64,000 nt of DNA from Altererythrobacter sp. H2. Its GTDB lineage: Bacteria > Pseudomonadota > Alphaproteobacteria > Sphingomonadales > Sphingomonadaceae. The translations under genes were made by a program, and so were the position numbers. Below, piece by piece: positions 35,396 to 45,074 of this stretch. The notes under the pieces were generated by a model. That model had not been told where the DNA came from, did no database searches, and worked only from the letters and a program-made list of their open reading frames with translations. The stretch lies in contig NZ_CP141285.1 in assembly GCF_035319885.1 (NCBI RefSeq), positions 2,294,001 through 2,358,000 of the forward strand. The letters are read 5' to 3'. How positions within the stretch are numbered: the first letter of the stretch is position 1; each line of letters begins with the position of its first letter.

Positions 35396-38364
35396 TCCTC
35401 GCGCCCCATCCATTCATCCAGCCGCATCAGCTGGTCATACGTGGCATAACCCTTTGCATCGGGGTTCAGGCGGGCGGTGAACGGCTGGTCGCCGAGGATC
35501 CATTGGTCGAGCGCCTCGTCGAGATATCGCTGCGCCTGAGGCAGGAAGTCTGCGGCTGGAATGCCCGTGCGATTCGCGCCGACCAGCAGCGGCGTATCGC
35601 GATATCCGAAACCGGTTTCGCTCTTGTCGCTCTTGCCCAGCGACCAGTATTCGTACCCGGTCGTCTGGCCGGTCACGTCCTTGAACCCGCCCGCCTCGAC
35701 GATCAGGCCGAGTGTCCCGAGCTGGAGGGCAAAACCTTCCTCCACCTGCTTGCGGCTGGGAGGTTTTCCGGTCTTGTAGTCGATCACCACGAAGCTGCCG
35801 TCCGCGCACCGGTCAAGCCGGTCGATCCGGCCGAACACGCGCACGCCGCGCAAGTGCATATGGCCCCACTGCTCCCACCTGAACGGCGCGCGTGATCCAT
35901 CCCGGGCGATCTCCCCCTCAACCCATTCGAGCGCCTTCAGCAGCCGCGGGCGCCATAACGCCCGGGTGAGCGGGTGCGCGTTCATGGCTTCGAGCTCAGC
36001 TGCCGCAATGTCGGCGAGCGAACCCTTTCCGTCGTGCCACTTTTCGAGAATCGCGTGGGCCAGCTGGCCCTGCCAGGCCGGGGTCGGCTCGGCATCAAGC
36101 GGCTCCAGTTCCTTGAGCCGCAGGATGGCCGAGGCATAGAACTGGTAAGGATCGGAACGCAGCCGGTCGAGCGCGGTCACGCTCACATCGACCTTGCGCT
36201 GTTCCGGCGAAGGGCGCGGCTCGGGCCGCGGGTACCGCTCCGCCGGTTGGGCCCAGTCGATGGCCTTGGCCCATTCGACCGGCGCCGGATCAAGATGCCG
36301 CTCCAGCAGGTCTTCCCCCAGCAGCGCGCGCACGCGCAGCAGGAAGCGTGAAGGGATTGTCGGCCCGCTCTCGTCGCGCTGGGCGCGGGTCAGGACGACT
36401 TCAGGCGCGCCAAGCATGGCGGCAAGGTCATGTGCGGACAGGCCGATCCGGAAATCCGCCCCCGGCACCCCGAGCGCACGCAGGACCGACGGCGCGACCA
36501 GCGGGTCAGTCGCCGGGCGGGCTGGCCAGACGGCCTCGTTCAGGCCAGCACAGATGGCGAGGTCGGCACGAGCCATCCGCGCCTCCAGCAAGCCGTAGAT
36601 GGCGACGCGCGGGTGGCCGCCATAGGGCGGGCGGACGGCGACCTGCTCCATCGCATCGCGCAACACGGCATGGAGATCGCCCCGTTCGACGACCGTGCCA
36701 ACTTCGCGCGCCTGCTCGCGCAGGTCCTCAACGAAGCGGGCCAGTGCGCGGCCATCCTCGCGTGCCCACAGGGCCTCGCCGCACAGGGCCTCGCCGGCTT
36801 CGGCAAGCCAGTCAAGCCACTGCGCCAGGGATGCTTCCTGCGCGGCGCAGATTGGCGCCAGCAGGGGCTCAACCCCGCCCCACCATTCCCGGACCTTCGC
36901 CTCGTCTGCGGAGTCACCCAGAGCGGCGAGGCCCGGCTCACTTCGGGGGCCGCGCAGGACCAGCTCGAAAGCCCGGACTGAACCGAGCCAGTCACCCCGG
37001 CCTTCACCAATCCGCACCAGCGGATGGCTCAGCAGCCCCACCAGCGGCACGGGGGCTGCATCATCCCCTGCCGTTTCGGCAAGCAACAGCAGCAGACGAC
37101 CGGCCGCCGTCAACGACAGGGGGCGACCTGCGGAATCGTCTGCCACCACGTTCCAGCGGCGCAAATGGCTGGCGACCCGGCGGGCCAGCGCGCGGTCAGG
37201 CGTGACCACGGCCACGCGCCGCTCAGGCACTTCCAGCGCCTCGCGCACCAGCAGCGCGATTGCCTGAGCCTCGCTCTCGGGATTGGCCGCCTCGACCAGC
37301 CGCACCCCGGCGAGACGGCGGCGATCGGGCGGCAGGCCGACCCAGCTCTTGCTGGCCTCGGGCGGCAGGAACAGGCTCGAGAGGGCATGGCTGCGATCAG
37401 GGTCGGCCGCCGACAGACCGCGCCGGTGCCACGGTTGCACTTCCTCGCGCGCCACGCCCATGCGGTTGAGCAGGAGCTTGAGATGGTACTGCGGATGGGT
37501 CACCGCATCACCGCGTCCGAACGGCGGCTGGCCAGGTTCCTCCGGCGCGCCCGCCACGCCCAGCTCGTCCCACACCGTGCCATCGAGCGAGAGGTCGAGG
37601 TCAGGCAGGACGACAGAGCCCAGCGGCAGGTCGGCGACAACCCGCAGGAGCCGGGCCAGGGCCGGGGCTGCGCTGGTTACCCCGGCGGCCACGATCGGGC
37701 TGGCGGGCGGCACATCCTGCCAGCGCGCAGCGGCCCGGCGGAACAGCAGGTTGCGCCGCTGCGCCGCATCGACTTGCGCGCGCTGAGCCAGTTCGGCCAG
37801 CCAGAGCTGCTGCACGGTGGCGAACGTGTGCAGGTTCTTCTGCCAGTGCTCCGAAAGGTCCTTCTCGAACAGGTCGAGCACCCGGTCAGCAAGCAGGTCT
37901 TCCGGCGCGATCTCTTCCGCCAGCAGCCGGTCCATCGTCCGGGCCAGATCTGCCGCCAGCCGCAGCAGGGCGCTTCCGCCGGGTGCCTTGTCACCCATAT
38001 GCGCGCGCAAAATCTCGGCAATTCTCAGCCAGCGGTAAGTCGGATCGCAGGCAGGCGGGATATCTGCCGCGCCCAGTGGATCGAGCAGGCTGCCGAGCGT
38101 CTCGTCGAGATCAAGATCGCCGACCGCGGCCATGCGCGGCATGAGGAGCCCCCCGCGTCCCTGCTCTCCGAAGTGACGGATGAAGGCTTCCTGCACGGTC
38201 CGCATGGCGCGGCTGCTCGGCAGCAGCAGGGTCAGCCGGGCAAGGCCCGTCTCGGGATCGGCGTAACGCGGCACCAGCCCGGCCACCAGCGCATCGGCAA
38301 AGCCACGATGGGCAGCAATCGAATAGACGCGCGGGCCCGGCCGGGAAGCGGGCCGCTCAGGCAC
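35392..38364 (-). CDS. addB: Double-strand break repair protein AddB
   Basis: A 990-aa partner of AddA with a degenerate helicase half and a Fe-S type nuclease. Visible: TLLLPSSRAMRTVQEAFI near the start, GLLEARMARADLAICAGLNE, and the C-terminal FVVIDYKTGKPPSRKQVEEG. It starts at GTG 38364, eight bases inside murU; upstream codons are out of frame in murU. Typical for alphaproteobacterial AddB in having no classical Walker A. Confidence 0.92.
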   Translation of the reverse strand: MPERPASRPGPRVYSIAAHRGFADALVAGLVPRYADPETGLARLTLLLPSSRAMRTVQEAFIRHFGEQGRGGLLMPRMAAVGDLDLDETLGSLLDPLGAADIPPACDPTYRWLRIAEILRAHMGDKAPGGSALLRLAADLARTMDRLLAEEIAPEDLLADRVLDLFEKDLSEHWQKNLHTFATVQQLWLAELAQRAQVDAAQRRNLLFRRAAARWQDVPPASPIVAAGVTSAAPALARLLRVVADLPLGSVVLPDLDLSLDGTVWDELGVAGAPEEPGQPPFGRGDAVTHPQYHLKLLLNRMGVAREEVQPWHRRGLSAADPDRSHALSSLFLPPEASKSWVGLPPDRRRLAGVRLVEAANPESEAQAIALLVREALEVPERRVAVVTPDRALARRVASHLRRWNVVADDSAGRPLSLTAAGRLLLLLAETAGDDAAPVPLVGLLSHPLVRIGEGRGDWLGSVRAFELVLRGPRSEPGLAALGDSADEAKVREWWGGVEPLLAPICAAQEASLAQWLDWLAEAGEALCGEALWAREDGRALARFVEDLREQAREVGTVVERGDLHAVLRDAMEQVAVRPPYGGHPRVAIYGLLEARMARADLAICAGLNEAVWPARPATDPLVAPSVLRALGVPGADFRIGLSAHDLAAMLGAPEVVLTRAQRDESGPTIPSRFLLRVRALLGEDLLERHLDPAPVEWAKAIDWAQPAERYPRPEPRPSPEQRKVDVSVTALDRLRSDPYQFYASAILRLKELEPLDAEPTPAWQGQLAHAILEKWHDGKGSLADIAAAELEAMNAHPLTRALWRPRLLKALEWVEGEIARDGSRAPFRWEQWGHMHLRGVRVFGRIDRLDRCADGSFVVIDYKTGKPPSRKQVEEGFALQLGTLGLIVEAGGFKDVTGQTTGYEYWSLGKSDKSETGFGYRDTPLLVGANRTGIPAADFLPQAQRYLDEALDQWILGDQPFTARLNPDAKGYATYDQLMRLDEWMGREE

Positions 38365-39073
38365 TCCGCAGCGCCTCTTCGGTCGGGCCGATCGCCTGCG
38401 GCGTGCCGACCTCGAACCACAACCCGGTAAAGCTGGCCCCGAACAGCCGCCCTTCGGCAGCGGCGCGATCCCACAGCAGATTGGTGGAGAACCTGCCGGC
38501 CGGCGCATCGCGCAGCAGACGGTGCGATACCAGCTGGATGCCGGTGTAGATGAAAGGTGCTATCCGCCCCGGGCGGCGGCGGGCAAGCCGGCCAACCGGG
38601 TCCATGGTGAAATCGCCCTCGCCCCGGAAATTGAGCGCCCGGGCATGGGGGACCACCAGCAGCAGGGCGTCCATCTCGGCCGGGCTCCAGCGCGTGGACA
38701 GATCGTGAAAGGCGCTGCGCGGGCCGTCGAGCCAGATATTGTCGGCGTTGAGGCAGAAGAACGGGTCAGGCAGATGCGGCAGGGCCTTGACCATCCCGCC
38801 GCCGGTTTCGAGCAATTCGGACCTCTCGTCGGAGACGATCACTGCCGGGCTGGCCCGAGACCCGAGGTGGGCCTCGAGTGCATCGGCCAGATAGTGGACA
38901 TTGACCACCGCCCTGCCAACCCCGGCATCGGCCAGCCGGTCAAGCGCATGGTCGATCAGCGGCTTGCCGCCGACCCGGACCATCGGTTTGGGCTGAGTGG
39001 CGGTCAGCGGGCGCATCCGCTTGCCCAGCCCGGCGGCCATGACCATGGCCGTGTCGGACGCAAGCCCGGTCAC
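38357..39073 (-). CDS. murU: N-acetylmuramate-1-phosphate uridylyltransferase-like protein
   Basis: A 238-aa sugar-phosphate nucleotidyltransferase. The N-terminal AMVMAAGLGKRMRPLTATQP is the NTP-binding signature, followed by KPMVRVGGKPLIDHALDRL, LLETGGGMVKALP, and FFCLNADNIW. With the adjacent kinase it would recycle MurNAc to UDP-MurNAc, bypassing de novo synthesis as in the Pseudomonas AmgK-MurU path. It overlaps both neighbours. Confidence 0.87.
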   Translation of the reverse strand: MTGLASDTAMVMAAGLGKRMRPLTATQPKPMVRVGGKPLIDHALDRLADAGVGRAVVNVHYLADALEAHLGSRASPAVIVSDERSELLETGGGMVKALPHLPDPFFCLNADNIWLDGPRSAFHDLSTRWSPAEMDALLLVVPHARALNFRGEGDFTMDPVGRLARRRPGRIAPFIYTGIQLVSHRLLRDAPAGRFSTNLLWDRAAAEGRLFGASFTGLWFEVGTPQAIGPTEEALRSA

Positions 39074-40059
39074 CGGACTCCGCCTCCGTGTGCGGCACGC
39101 ACCTCGTCCGGGATATTGGCCGAAAACCAGTCCGCTACCGGGCCGAGCGCCGGATGGGCGAGGTCACGCTCCAGCGCCTGCCAGACACGCGGGATCAGCG
39201 AAAGATAGCGCGGCTTCCCGTCGCGCCGGGCCAGCCGGGTGAAAATGCCCACAATCTTGGCGTTGCGCTGCGCCCCGAGGAGGGCATAGTCGGCCTCGAA
39301 CTGGTCGTCCGCCCCGGTCGAGGCGCGGTAACGGTCCAGCATCCGCCGCTCCAGTTCGGGGGCAACATCGCGCCGGGCGTCCTGCAGCAGCGACACGAGA
39401 TCATAGGCCGGGTGGCCCACCAGCGCGTCCTGGAAGTCAATCAGGCCCTGCTCCCCGCTCCCGTCGGCAGCCGGGGACAGCAGCATGATGTTTTCGGCAT
39501 GGTAATCGCGCAGCACGGTCACACCGGGCTGCTGACGGTCCAGCAACGGAGCGAGCGCCTTGCCCCAGGCAGTGCGATAGGCCGCCGCGTCTGCCGCGAT
39601 CTCCCGGGCCGGGCAATACCACTCGGTCAGCAGATCGGCTTCGCGGTGGTAAACCGACATATCGTAAGGCGCGAACGGCCCCGGCGGGGACTGGTGAAGC
39701 TGCACCAGGGCATCGATTGCCTGGGCATAGGCCTGTTCCTCGCCAGCCGGATTCGCATCGAGCCAGTCACGCATCCGGTCATTGCCGAAATCTTCAGTCA
39801 GAACCCAGCCTTCCGCCGGCTCGGCAGCGTGGATGGCAGGGGCGCGATGGCCGTGCTGTGCCAGCCAGCGCGCCACATCGAGGAAAGGCTGCGGATCCTC
39901 ATGCGGTGGCGGAGCGTGCATCAGCATGGCCCGCCGCCCCCCGTCAGCCACACGGAAATAGCGCCGGAAAGAGGCATCCCCCGGGATGGGGTCAATGACC
40001 GCTCCGGCCCAGCCGGCGTGTTCCAAAAATGCGAAGAGGCCGTCAGGCAGATTGTTCAT
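39070..40059 (-). CDS. amgK: Anomeric MurNAc/GlcNAc kinase-like phosphotransferase
   Basis: A 329-aa APH-fold kinase. GDASFRRYFRV is the nucleotide loop, WVLTEDFGNDRMRDWL follows, and the catalytic loop reads TVLRDYHAENIMLL (usual H-x-D-x3-N is displaced to R-D-Y-H-x-x-N) with FQDALVGHPAYDLVSL as the metal DFG-equivalent. It is coupled by 4-base overlaps to tsaE and murU, the gene order seen with peptidoglycan-recycling AmgK in other alphaproteobacteria. Confidence 0.87.
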   Translation of the reverse strand: MNNLPDGLFAFLEHAGWAGAVIDPIPGDASFRRYFRVADGGRRAMLMHAPPPHEDPQPFLDVARWLAQHGHRAPAIHAAEPAEGWVLTEDFGNDRMRDWLDANPAGEEQAYAQAIDALVQLHQSPPGPFAPYDMSVYHREADLLTEWYCPAREIAADAAAYRTAWGKALAPLLDRQQPGVTVLRDYHAENIMLLSPAADGSGEQGLIDFQDALVGHPAYDLVSLLQDARRDVAPELERRMLDRYRASTGADDQFEADYALLGAQRNAKIVGIFTRLARRDGKPRYLSLIPRVWQALERDLAHPALGPVADWFSANIPDEVRAAHGGGVR

Positions 40060-40493
40060 GGCCAGCGGGTTAGCCAATCGGCCCCCGGGCGAGCAATCGC
40101 AATCCGCCCTGCACCCACAGTTTGCAGCTCGATCGACAGGCATCCCGGCTCGTGCGCGAAGCCGCCGGCGTGGTCTGGCCATTCAGCGATCAGCGCGGCC
40201 CCATCGCGATAATCATCCAGCCCAAGCTCATGCGCATCTTCCGGGCGGCCGAGGCGATAGAAATCGGCGTGGATCACAGGCGGATCAAGCGAGTCGTAGG
40301 TTTCGATCAGGGTAAAGGTCGGCGACGGGACCTCGCCCCGATGGCCGAGCGCCGCGATGATCGCCCGGGCCAGCGTCGTCTTGCCTGCACCCAGCCCGCC
40401 GGTAAGGGCGACGACGTCGCCCGGCCGGAGCTGCGCCGCTATCCGCGCACCCAGAGCGTCCATCGCTGCAAGGTCAGGCAGATCGATGGTCAC
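40056..40493 (-). CDS. tsaE: tRNA threonylcarbamoyladenosine ATPase TsaE
   Basis: A 145-aa P-loop ATPase needed for t6A37 tRNA modification with TsaB and TsaD. Walker A GGLGAGKTTLARAIIAAL, the VPSPTFTLIETY segment, IHADFYRL and IAEWPDH are all typical. It overlaps divL upstream and amgK downstream by 4 bases each. Length is standard. Confidence 0.95.
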   Translation of the reverse strand: MTIDLPDLAAMDALGARIAAQLRPGDVVALTGGLGAGKTTLARAIIAALGHRGEVPSPTFTLIETYDSLDPPVIHADFYRLGRPEDAHELGLDDYRDGAALIAEWPDHAGGFAHEPGCLSIELQTVGAGRIAIARPGADWLTRWP

Positions 40494-42820
40494 GGCAGAG
40501 TGATCGTCACCGTGGTGCCCTCGCCCTGCCGGGAAAGGATTTCCATCCGCCCGCCGTGCGCCTCCACCAGCTGCCGCGCGAGCGGAATGCCCAGCCCCTG
40601 GCGCCGCTCGCCGGGATCGGCGCCCGGCCGCAGCGACCTGGCCAGTTCCTCCTTGCTCATGCCCCGGCCATTGTCGGACACGACGATCCGCGCGGCGCCC
40701 TGCACCCGGGCAAGGTCGATCAGCACCTTGCCACCCGCCGGTGTGGCCGCAATCGCGTTATCGAGGATCAGGCCGACCGCCTTGCCCAGCTGGCGCGGGT
40801 CTGCCTGGACCGTGCCGCTGGCCTTGCTGCCACGCAGGTCAAGGCTGAGCCCGGCATCGAGAATCGCCTTCTCGCGTTCACGCACCAGTTGCGCCGCAAA
40901 TCCGAACAGCTCCAGCCGTTCCTTGTTGAGCGGCATCAACCCTGCTTCGCTCTGCGACAGGTCCAGCACGTTTTCGACCTGTGCGGTCAGGCGTTCAACC
41001 GATTCGAGAATGGCCGCCACATAGTCATGCGCCTGGTCGCTGAGTTCGCCCGCCACCCCGCTGTGAAGCAGTTCGGCAAAACCGCCGATGGAGGTCAGCG
41101 GCGTGCGGAACTCGTAGCTCATGTTGGCGAGGAAACTGGTCTTGACCTGATCAGCCTGTTCGAGCGCCTGATTGCGTTCGCGCAGGGCGGATTCGGCCTG
41201 TTCGTTGGCCGTCACATCCAGCACGGTCAGAAGCCCGTTGCCATCGGGCAGCGGCACACCCGCGTATTCGAGCGTGCGCCCGTCCGCCAGCGCAATCCGG
41301 CCAGCCCGCTGCCGCCGGTCAAGCGTGGCCGCGCGGATCGTTTCGCCGATCAGGCTGGACTGCCCCGGCCGATGGAGATTGGGCGCAATGGCCGCGAGCA
41401 GGGCCTCGGCAGACGGGTGCGCGTCGAGCAGCTCAGGCTCCAGCCCCCAGGTGCCGGCGAAACTGCGGTTCCAGAGCTGGAGCTTCCCATCGGGCGCAAA
41501 CACCGCCAGCGCTTCGAACAGGCTGTCGAAGGTGGCCGTGCGGGTGCGCAGCAGCGTGTCGCGGGTCGATGCCAGCGCCAGCTGTTCGGTCCGGTCCTCG
41601 GCGATCAGCACCATCCCCCCGTCGGGCATTGGCTGGGCGACGATCCTCAGATGGGTGCCATCGGACAGGGGCCAGGCCTCTTCCCGCGTCCCGCCACTGG
41701 TGAACCAGCCCGCGTGCTCCGCCCGCCAGGCCGGAAAATCGCGCACTTCCGGTGTTCGCCCGGCCTCGCGCGCGCCGCTGAGGACGCGCTCGAATTCCAG
41801 CTTGATGCCGACCGCACCGGGAGGGAGGGCGAAGATCCGCCCGAACGGCTGGTTGGCGAACACCAGCTGGCGCTTGCTGTCGAACTGGGCAACCCCGACA
41901 GAAAGCTGGTCCAGCATCTGCCGCTGCGCTTCGCGGAAAGCGCGAAACTCGCGGCCCAGCTCTTCCATTTCCTCGATGTCGACCGCGTAACCGGCCACGC
42001 CTTCGCTGCCCAGCGGCAGGTCGCTGACCCGCAAGGCCCGCCGTTCCCCGCCGATCGTCGCGGCGACAATCCGCTCGATCGGCATTTTCTGCGTGGCGGC
42101 CTGGCTGGCGACTTGTGCGGCGGACAGGCCGTCAACCGGTTCAACCAGTTCAATCCGGCCATCGACGACCGCTTCTGCGCTGTCTGCCCCCACGGCGTCG
42201 ACATAGGCCTGGTTGACCAGCCGCAGCGCGCCATCCTCGCCGCGAAACCACATCGGCATCGGCGCCGCCTCGATCAGGCCGACCAGCGCGGCGAAATCAT
42301 TCCGCGCACGGTGCGCCTCGGCCCGCAGACGGGCAATTTCCGCTTCGCTGTCGCTGAAATCGAAGATCCAGACCAATGCCGCGCCGCCCGGTGATACCTG
42401 CGGATCGGCCAGCGCCCCGCGAAACGCCATGCTGCGCTGTGCCCCCGGCTGTGTCGCCACCATCCGGAAAGGGGCGGCGGTTTTCTGAGTGGTGCGGACC
42501 AGAAGCTCCAGCTCGCGCAGCTGGGTTTCGGTCAAACCCTTGCCCGGCCCGGCCGAGAGTTCGGACAGGAACTTGGGCGGCTTGTCGAGGTCGAGCCAGC
42601 TCGCCAGACGGTCCGACACCTCGATCCGGCCGTCAACACGCACCAGCATGGGAATGGCCGGTGCTTCCTCGATCATCCGCGCCATCTGGCGCGCGGCCCG
42701 CCGGCCACTCTCGGCCCGCCGCGCCTTGCCGACCGACCACAGCACCGCCCAGGCCGCCGCCACGGTCCAGGCGGCGAGCAGGACCCCGATCAGGGTCAGT
42801 GCGGTGGGGGAAAGATCCAT
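40490..42820 (-). CDS. divL: DivL-like PAS sensor kinase with Tyr at the phospho-acceptor position
   Basis: A 776-aa membrane protein: one TM segment (residues 8-29), several PAS-type modules over about 55-550 (for example VGVAQFDSKRQLVFANQPF, ALAVFAPDGKLQLWNRSF), a dimerisation helix, and a HATPase domain at the end (ILDNAIAATPAGG, SDNGRGMSKEEL, GLGIPLARQLVEAHGGRM). The H-box reads FLANMSYEFRTPLTSIGGF, so the usual His is Tyr569. Caulobacter DivL is similar in size and also has Tyr there; it acts as a cell-cycle scaffold that controls CckA. Function here is inferred from that match. Confidence 0.85.
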   Translation of the reverse strand: MDLSPTALTLIGVLLAAWTVAAAWAVLWSVGKARRAESGRRAARQMARMIEEAPAIPMLVRVDGRIEVSDRLASWLDLDKPPKFLSELSAGPGKGLTETQLRELELLVRTTQKTAAPFRMVATQPGAQRSMAFRGALADPQVSPGGAALVWIFDFSDSEAEIARLRAEAHRARNDFAALVGLIEAAPMPMWFRGEDGALRLVNQAYVDAVGADSAEAVVDGRIELVEPVDGLSAAQVASQAATQKMPIERIVAATIGGERRALRVSDLPLGSEGVAGYAVDIEEMEELGREFRAFREAQRQMLDQLSVGVAQFDSKRQLVFANQPFGRIFALPPGAVGIKLEFERVLSGAREAGRTPEVRDFPAWRAEHAGWFTSGGTREEAWPLSDGTHLRIVAQPMPDGGMVLIAEDRTEQLALASTRDTLLRTRTATFDSLFEALAVFAPDGKLQLWNRSFAGTWGLEPELLDAHPSAEALLAAIAPNLHRPGQSSLIGETIRAATLDRRQRAGRIALADGRTLEYAGVPLPDGNGLLTVLDVTANEQAESALRERNQALEQADQVKTSFLANMSYEFRTPLTSIGGFAELLHSGVAGELSDQAHDYVAAILESVERLTAQVENVLDLSQSEAGLMPLNKERLELFGFAAQLVREREKAILDAGLSLDLRGSKASGTVQADPRQLGKAVGLILDNAIAATPAGGKVLIDLARVQGAARIVVSDNGRGMSKEELARSLRPGADPGERRQGLGIPLARQLVEAHGGRMEILSRQGEGTTVTITLP

Positions 42821-42931
42821 TCGCTGTCAGCTATGCGGTACTTGCCGCGGTTGCAACGGCGGCTGCGGCCGAATGCACCAAACGCCGCCTCCCATGAATG
42901 GAAAGCGGCGTTCGATGGAACCAGCGCGGGC

Positions 42932-44338
42932 TCAATAACGGTAATGATCGGGCTTGAACGGCCCCTGCTGCGGCACACCGATGTAGTCCGCCTGCTTGGC
43001 GCTGAGCGTGGTCAGCTGGACACCCAGCTTTTCAAGGTGCAGCGCCGCCACCTTCTCGTCGAGGTGCTTGGGCAGGACATAGACGTCGTTGTCGTATTCG
43101 TCCGACTTGGTGAACAGTTCGATCTGCGCCAGCGTCTGGTTGGTGAAGCTGCTGCTCATCACGAAGCTGGGGTGGCCGGTGGCGCAGCCCAGGTTCACCA
43201 GCCGCCCCTTGGCCAGCACGATGATCGACTTGCCGTCCGGGAAAGTGACCAGATCGGTGCCGGGCTTCACTTCCTTCCAGGTGTAGTTGTCGAGCGCCGA
43301 AATCTGGATTTCGCTGTCGAAGTGGCCGATGTTGCAGACGATCGCCATCGGCTTCATCGCCATCATGTGCTCGGCCGTGATGACGTCCTCGTTGCCGGTC
43401 GCGGTGACGAAGATATCGGCCCGGCTGACGGCGTTCTCCATCGTCACCACCTCGAACCCGTCCATCGCCGCCTGAAGCGCGCAGATCGGATCGATTTCGG
43501 TCACCAGCACGCGGGCACCGCCATCGCGCAGCGAAGCGGCCGAGCCCTTGCCGACGTCGCCGTATCCGGCAACGCAGGCGACCTTGCCGGCCAGCATCAC
43601 GTCGGTCGCGCGGCGGATCGCGTCGACCAGCGATTCCTTGCAGCCATAGAGGTTATCGAACTTCGACTTGGTGACGCTGTCGTTCACGTTGATCGCGGGG
43701 AACGGCAGCTTGCCCTGCTTGGCAATCTGGTAAAGCCGCATCACGCCGGTGGTGGTTTCCTCCGAAACGCCCTTGATGTTGCGGACCGTGTCCGTGAGGT
43801 AGCCCGGCTTGGCCGCGACGAACGCCTTGAGCGCGCGCTGGAATTCGATTTCCTCGGCATTGGTGGGCTCGGGCAGTTCCTCACCCGCCTCGATCCGCGC
43901 GCCCCACAGGGCGAACATGGTGGCATCGCCGCCATCATCAAGGATCATGTTGGTCGTCCGGCCATGGCCGTCATCCCAGTCGAAAATGCGGCCGACATAA
44001 TCCCAGTATTCGGCCAGGGTCTCGCCCTTCACGGCGAAGACCGGGATGCCCTGCGCGGCAATTGCGGCTGCGGCGTGATCCTGGGTCGAGTAGATGTTGC
44101 AGGTCGCCCAGCGCACGTCGGCGCCCAGTGCCACCAGCGTTTCGATCAGGACCGCGGTCTGGATCGTCATGTGCAGCGAGCCGGTGATGCGCGCGCCCTT
44201 GAGCGGCTGCGCGGCGCCATATTCCTCGCGCAGCGCCATCAGGCCGGGCATCTCGGTCTCGGCGATGCTGATTTCGTCCCGGCCATATTCGGCCAGGGTG
44301 ATGTCGCGAATGATATAGTCCTGCTGGGCGTGGGCCAC
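42932..44338 (-). CDS. ahcY: Adenosylhomocysteinase
   Basis: A 468-aa NAD-dependent enzyme that splits S-adenosylhomocysteine to adenosine and homocysteine. Motifs: [58 protein letters not shown] (NAD-binding), and the C-terminal [10 protein letters not shown]. It includes the ~40-residue insert common to bacterial and plant forms. An 8-base palindrome upstream (44427-44446) may regulate it. Confidence 0.97.
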   Translation of the reverse strand: MAHAQQDYIIRDITLAEYGRDEISIAETEMPGLMALREEYGAAQPLKGARITGSLHMTIQTAVLIETLVALGADVRWATCNIYSTQDHAAAAIAAQGIPVFAVKGETLAEYWDYVGRIFDWDDGHGRTTNMILDDGGDATMFALWGARIEAGEELPEPTNAEEIEFQRALKAFVAAKPGYLTDTVRNIKGVSEETTTGVMRLYQIAKQGKLPFPAINVNDSVTKSKFDNLYGCKESLVDAIRRATDVMLAGKVACVAGYGDVGKGSAASLRDGGARVLVTEIDPICALQAAMDGFEVVTMENAVSRADIFVTATGNEDVITAEHMMAMKPMAIVCNIGHFDSEIQISALDNYTWKEVKPGTDLVTFPDGKSIIVLAKGRLVNLGCATGHPSFVMSSSFTNQTLAQIELFTKSDEYDNDVYVLPKHLDEKVAALHLEKLGVQLTTLSAKQADYIGVPQQGPFKPDHYRY

Positions 44339-44426
44339 GATAATGCTCCTGAAATCCGGCTTCGGGGCACCGGACCGGCACCCGCCATAGCCACACGCAT
44401 CTAGCGACGGGCCGCTGGCGAGGCAA

Positions 44427-44446
44427 ATATAAAGCGATCTTTATAT
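44427..44446. promoter_or_regulatory. ATATAAAG palindrome upstream of ahcY
   Basis: Perfect arms ATATAAAG and CTTTATAT around CGAT, about 90 bases before the ahcY ATG and 75 bases before the peroxiredoxin ATG on the other strand. ArsR-family regulators of the methionine/SAH cycle (SahR type) bind such AT-rich palindromes ahead of ahcY in proteobacteria; assignment to SahR is inference. Confidence 0.5.
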
Positions 44447-44521
44447 CCTTCTGTGTTGCCGCATCGGTCTACGTGTCTATATCGGGTGCGGATGGGTTTG
44501 CAGACGAAAGGATATTACCCG

Positions 44522-45001
44522 ATGACGATTTCCGTGGGCGACAAGCTCCCTGACGTAACGCTGATCAAGGCGACCGAGGAAGGGCCGCAGAAGGTCCAGA
44601 GCAGCGAGTATTTCGCGGGCAAGAAAGTGGCCCTGTTCTCCGTGCCCGGTGCCTTCACGCCGACCTGCTCGGCCCGTCACCTGCCCGGCTATGTCGACAA
44701 GGCAGCCGAGCTGAAGGCCAAGGGCGTGGATGAAATCGTTGCCACTGCGGTCAACGACCCGTTCGTGATGGGCGCCTGGAACAAGGCCGCCGGCAGCGAG
44801 GACATCACCATGCTGGCCGACGGCAATGCCGAATTTGCCGAAGCACTCGGCCTGACCATGGACGGTTCGGGCTTCGGCCTGGGCAAGCGCGGCCAGCGGT
44901 TCTCGATGGTGGTCGAGGACGGGGTCGTGAAGGAACTGAACGTCGAAGCACCGGGCGACTTCTCGGTTTCCAGCGCTGAGCACCTGCTCGGCCAGCTATG
45001 A
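44522..45001 (+). CDS. Peroxiredoxin (Prx5 type)
   Basis: A 159-aa thiol peroxidase. The peroxidatic Cys is in SVPGAFTPTCSARHLPGY, with the later conserved Arg in GKRGQRFSMVVEDGVV. The start MTISVGDKLP is usual for the family. It belongs to the AhpC/Prx5 branch that reduces H2O2 and organic peroxides with thioredoxin or glutaredoxin. Divergent from ahcY; a terminator follows. Confidence 0.93.
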   Translation: MTISVGDKLPDVTLIKATEEGPQKVQSSEYFAGKKVALFSVPGAFTPTCSARHLPGYVDKAAELKAKGVDEIVATAVNDPFVMGAWNKAAGSEDITMLADGNAEFAEALGLTMDGSGFGLGKRGQRFSMVVEDGVVKELNVEAPGDFSVSSAEHLLGQL

Positions 45002-45042
45002 CCGGCCAGCTCTGACGGGAACGCCCGACTGACAAAGAAAAA

Positions 45043-45068
45043 GGGCGCCTCATCTGGCGCCCTTTTTT
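45043..45068. terminator. Terminator between peroxiredoxin and folE
   Basis: Stem GGGCGCC/GGCGCCC with loop TCATCT, A-run before and T-run after, so it can act for both the plus-strand peroxiredoxin gene and minus-strand folE. Confidence 0.9.
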
Positions 45069-45074
45069 GTGGCT

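Noticed and set aside
32402-35449. A 1015-codon plus-strand open frame opposite addA
   Set aside because: It is antisense to a clear AddA with all helicase motifs; the translation is Arg/Gln/His-rich with no domain, as expected from GC-rich third-position shadowing.
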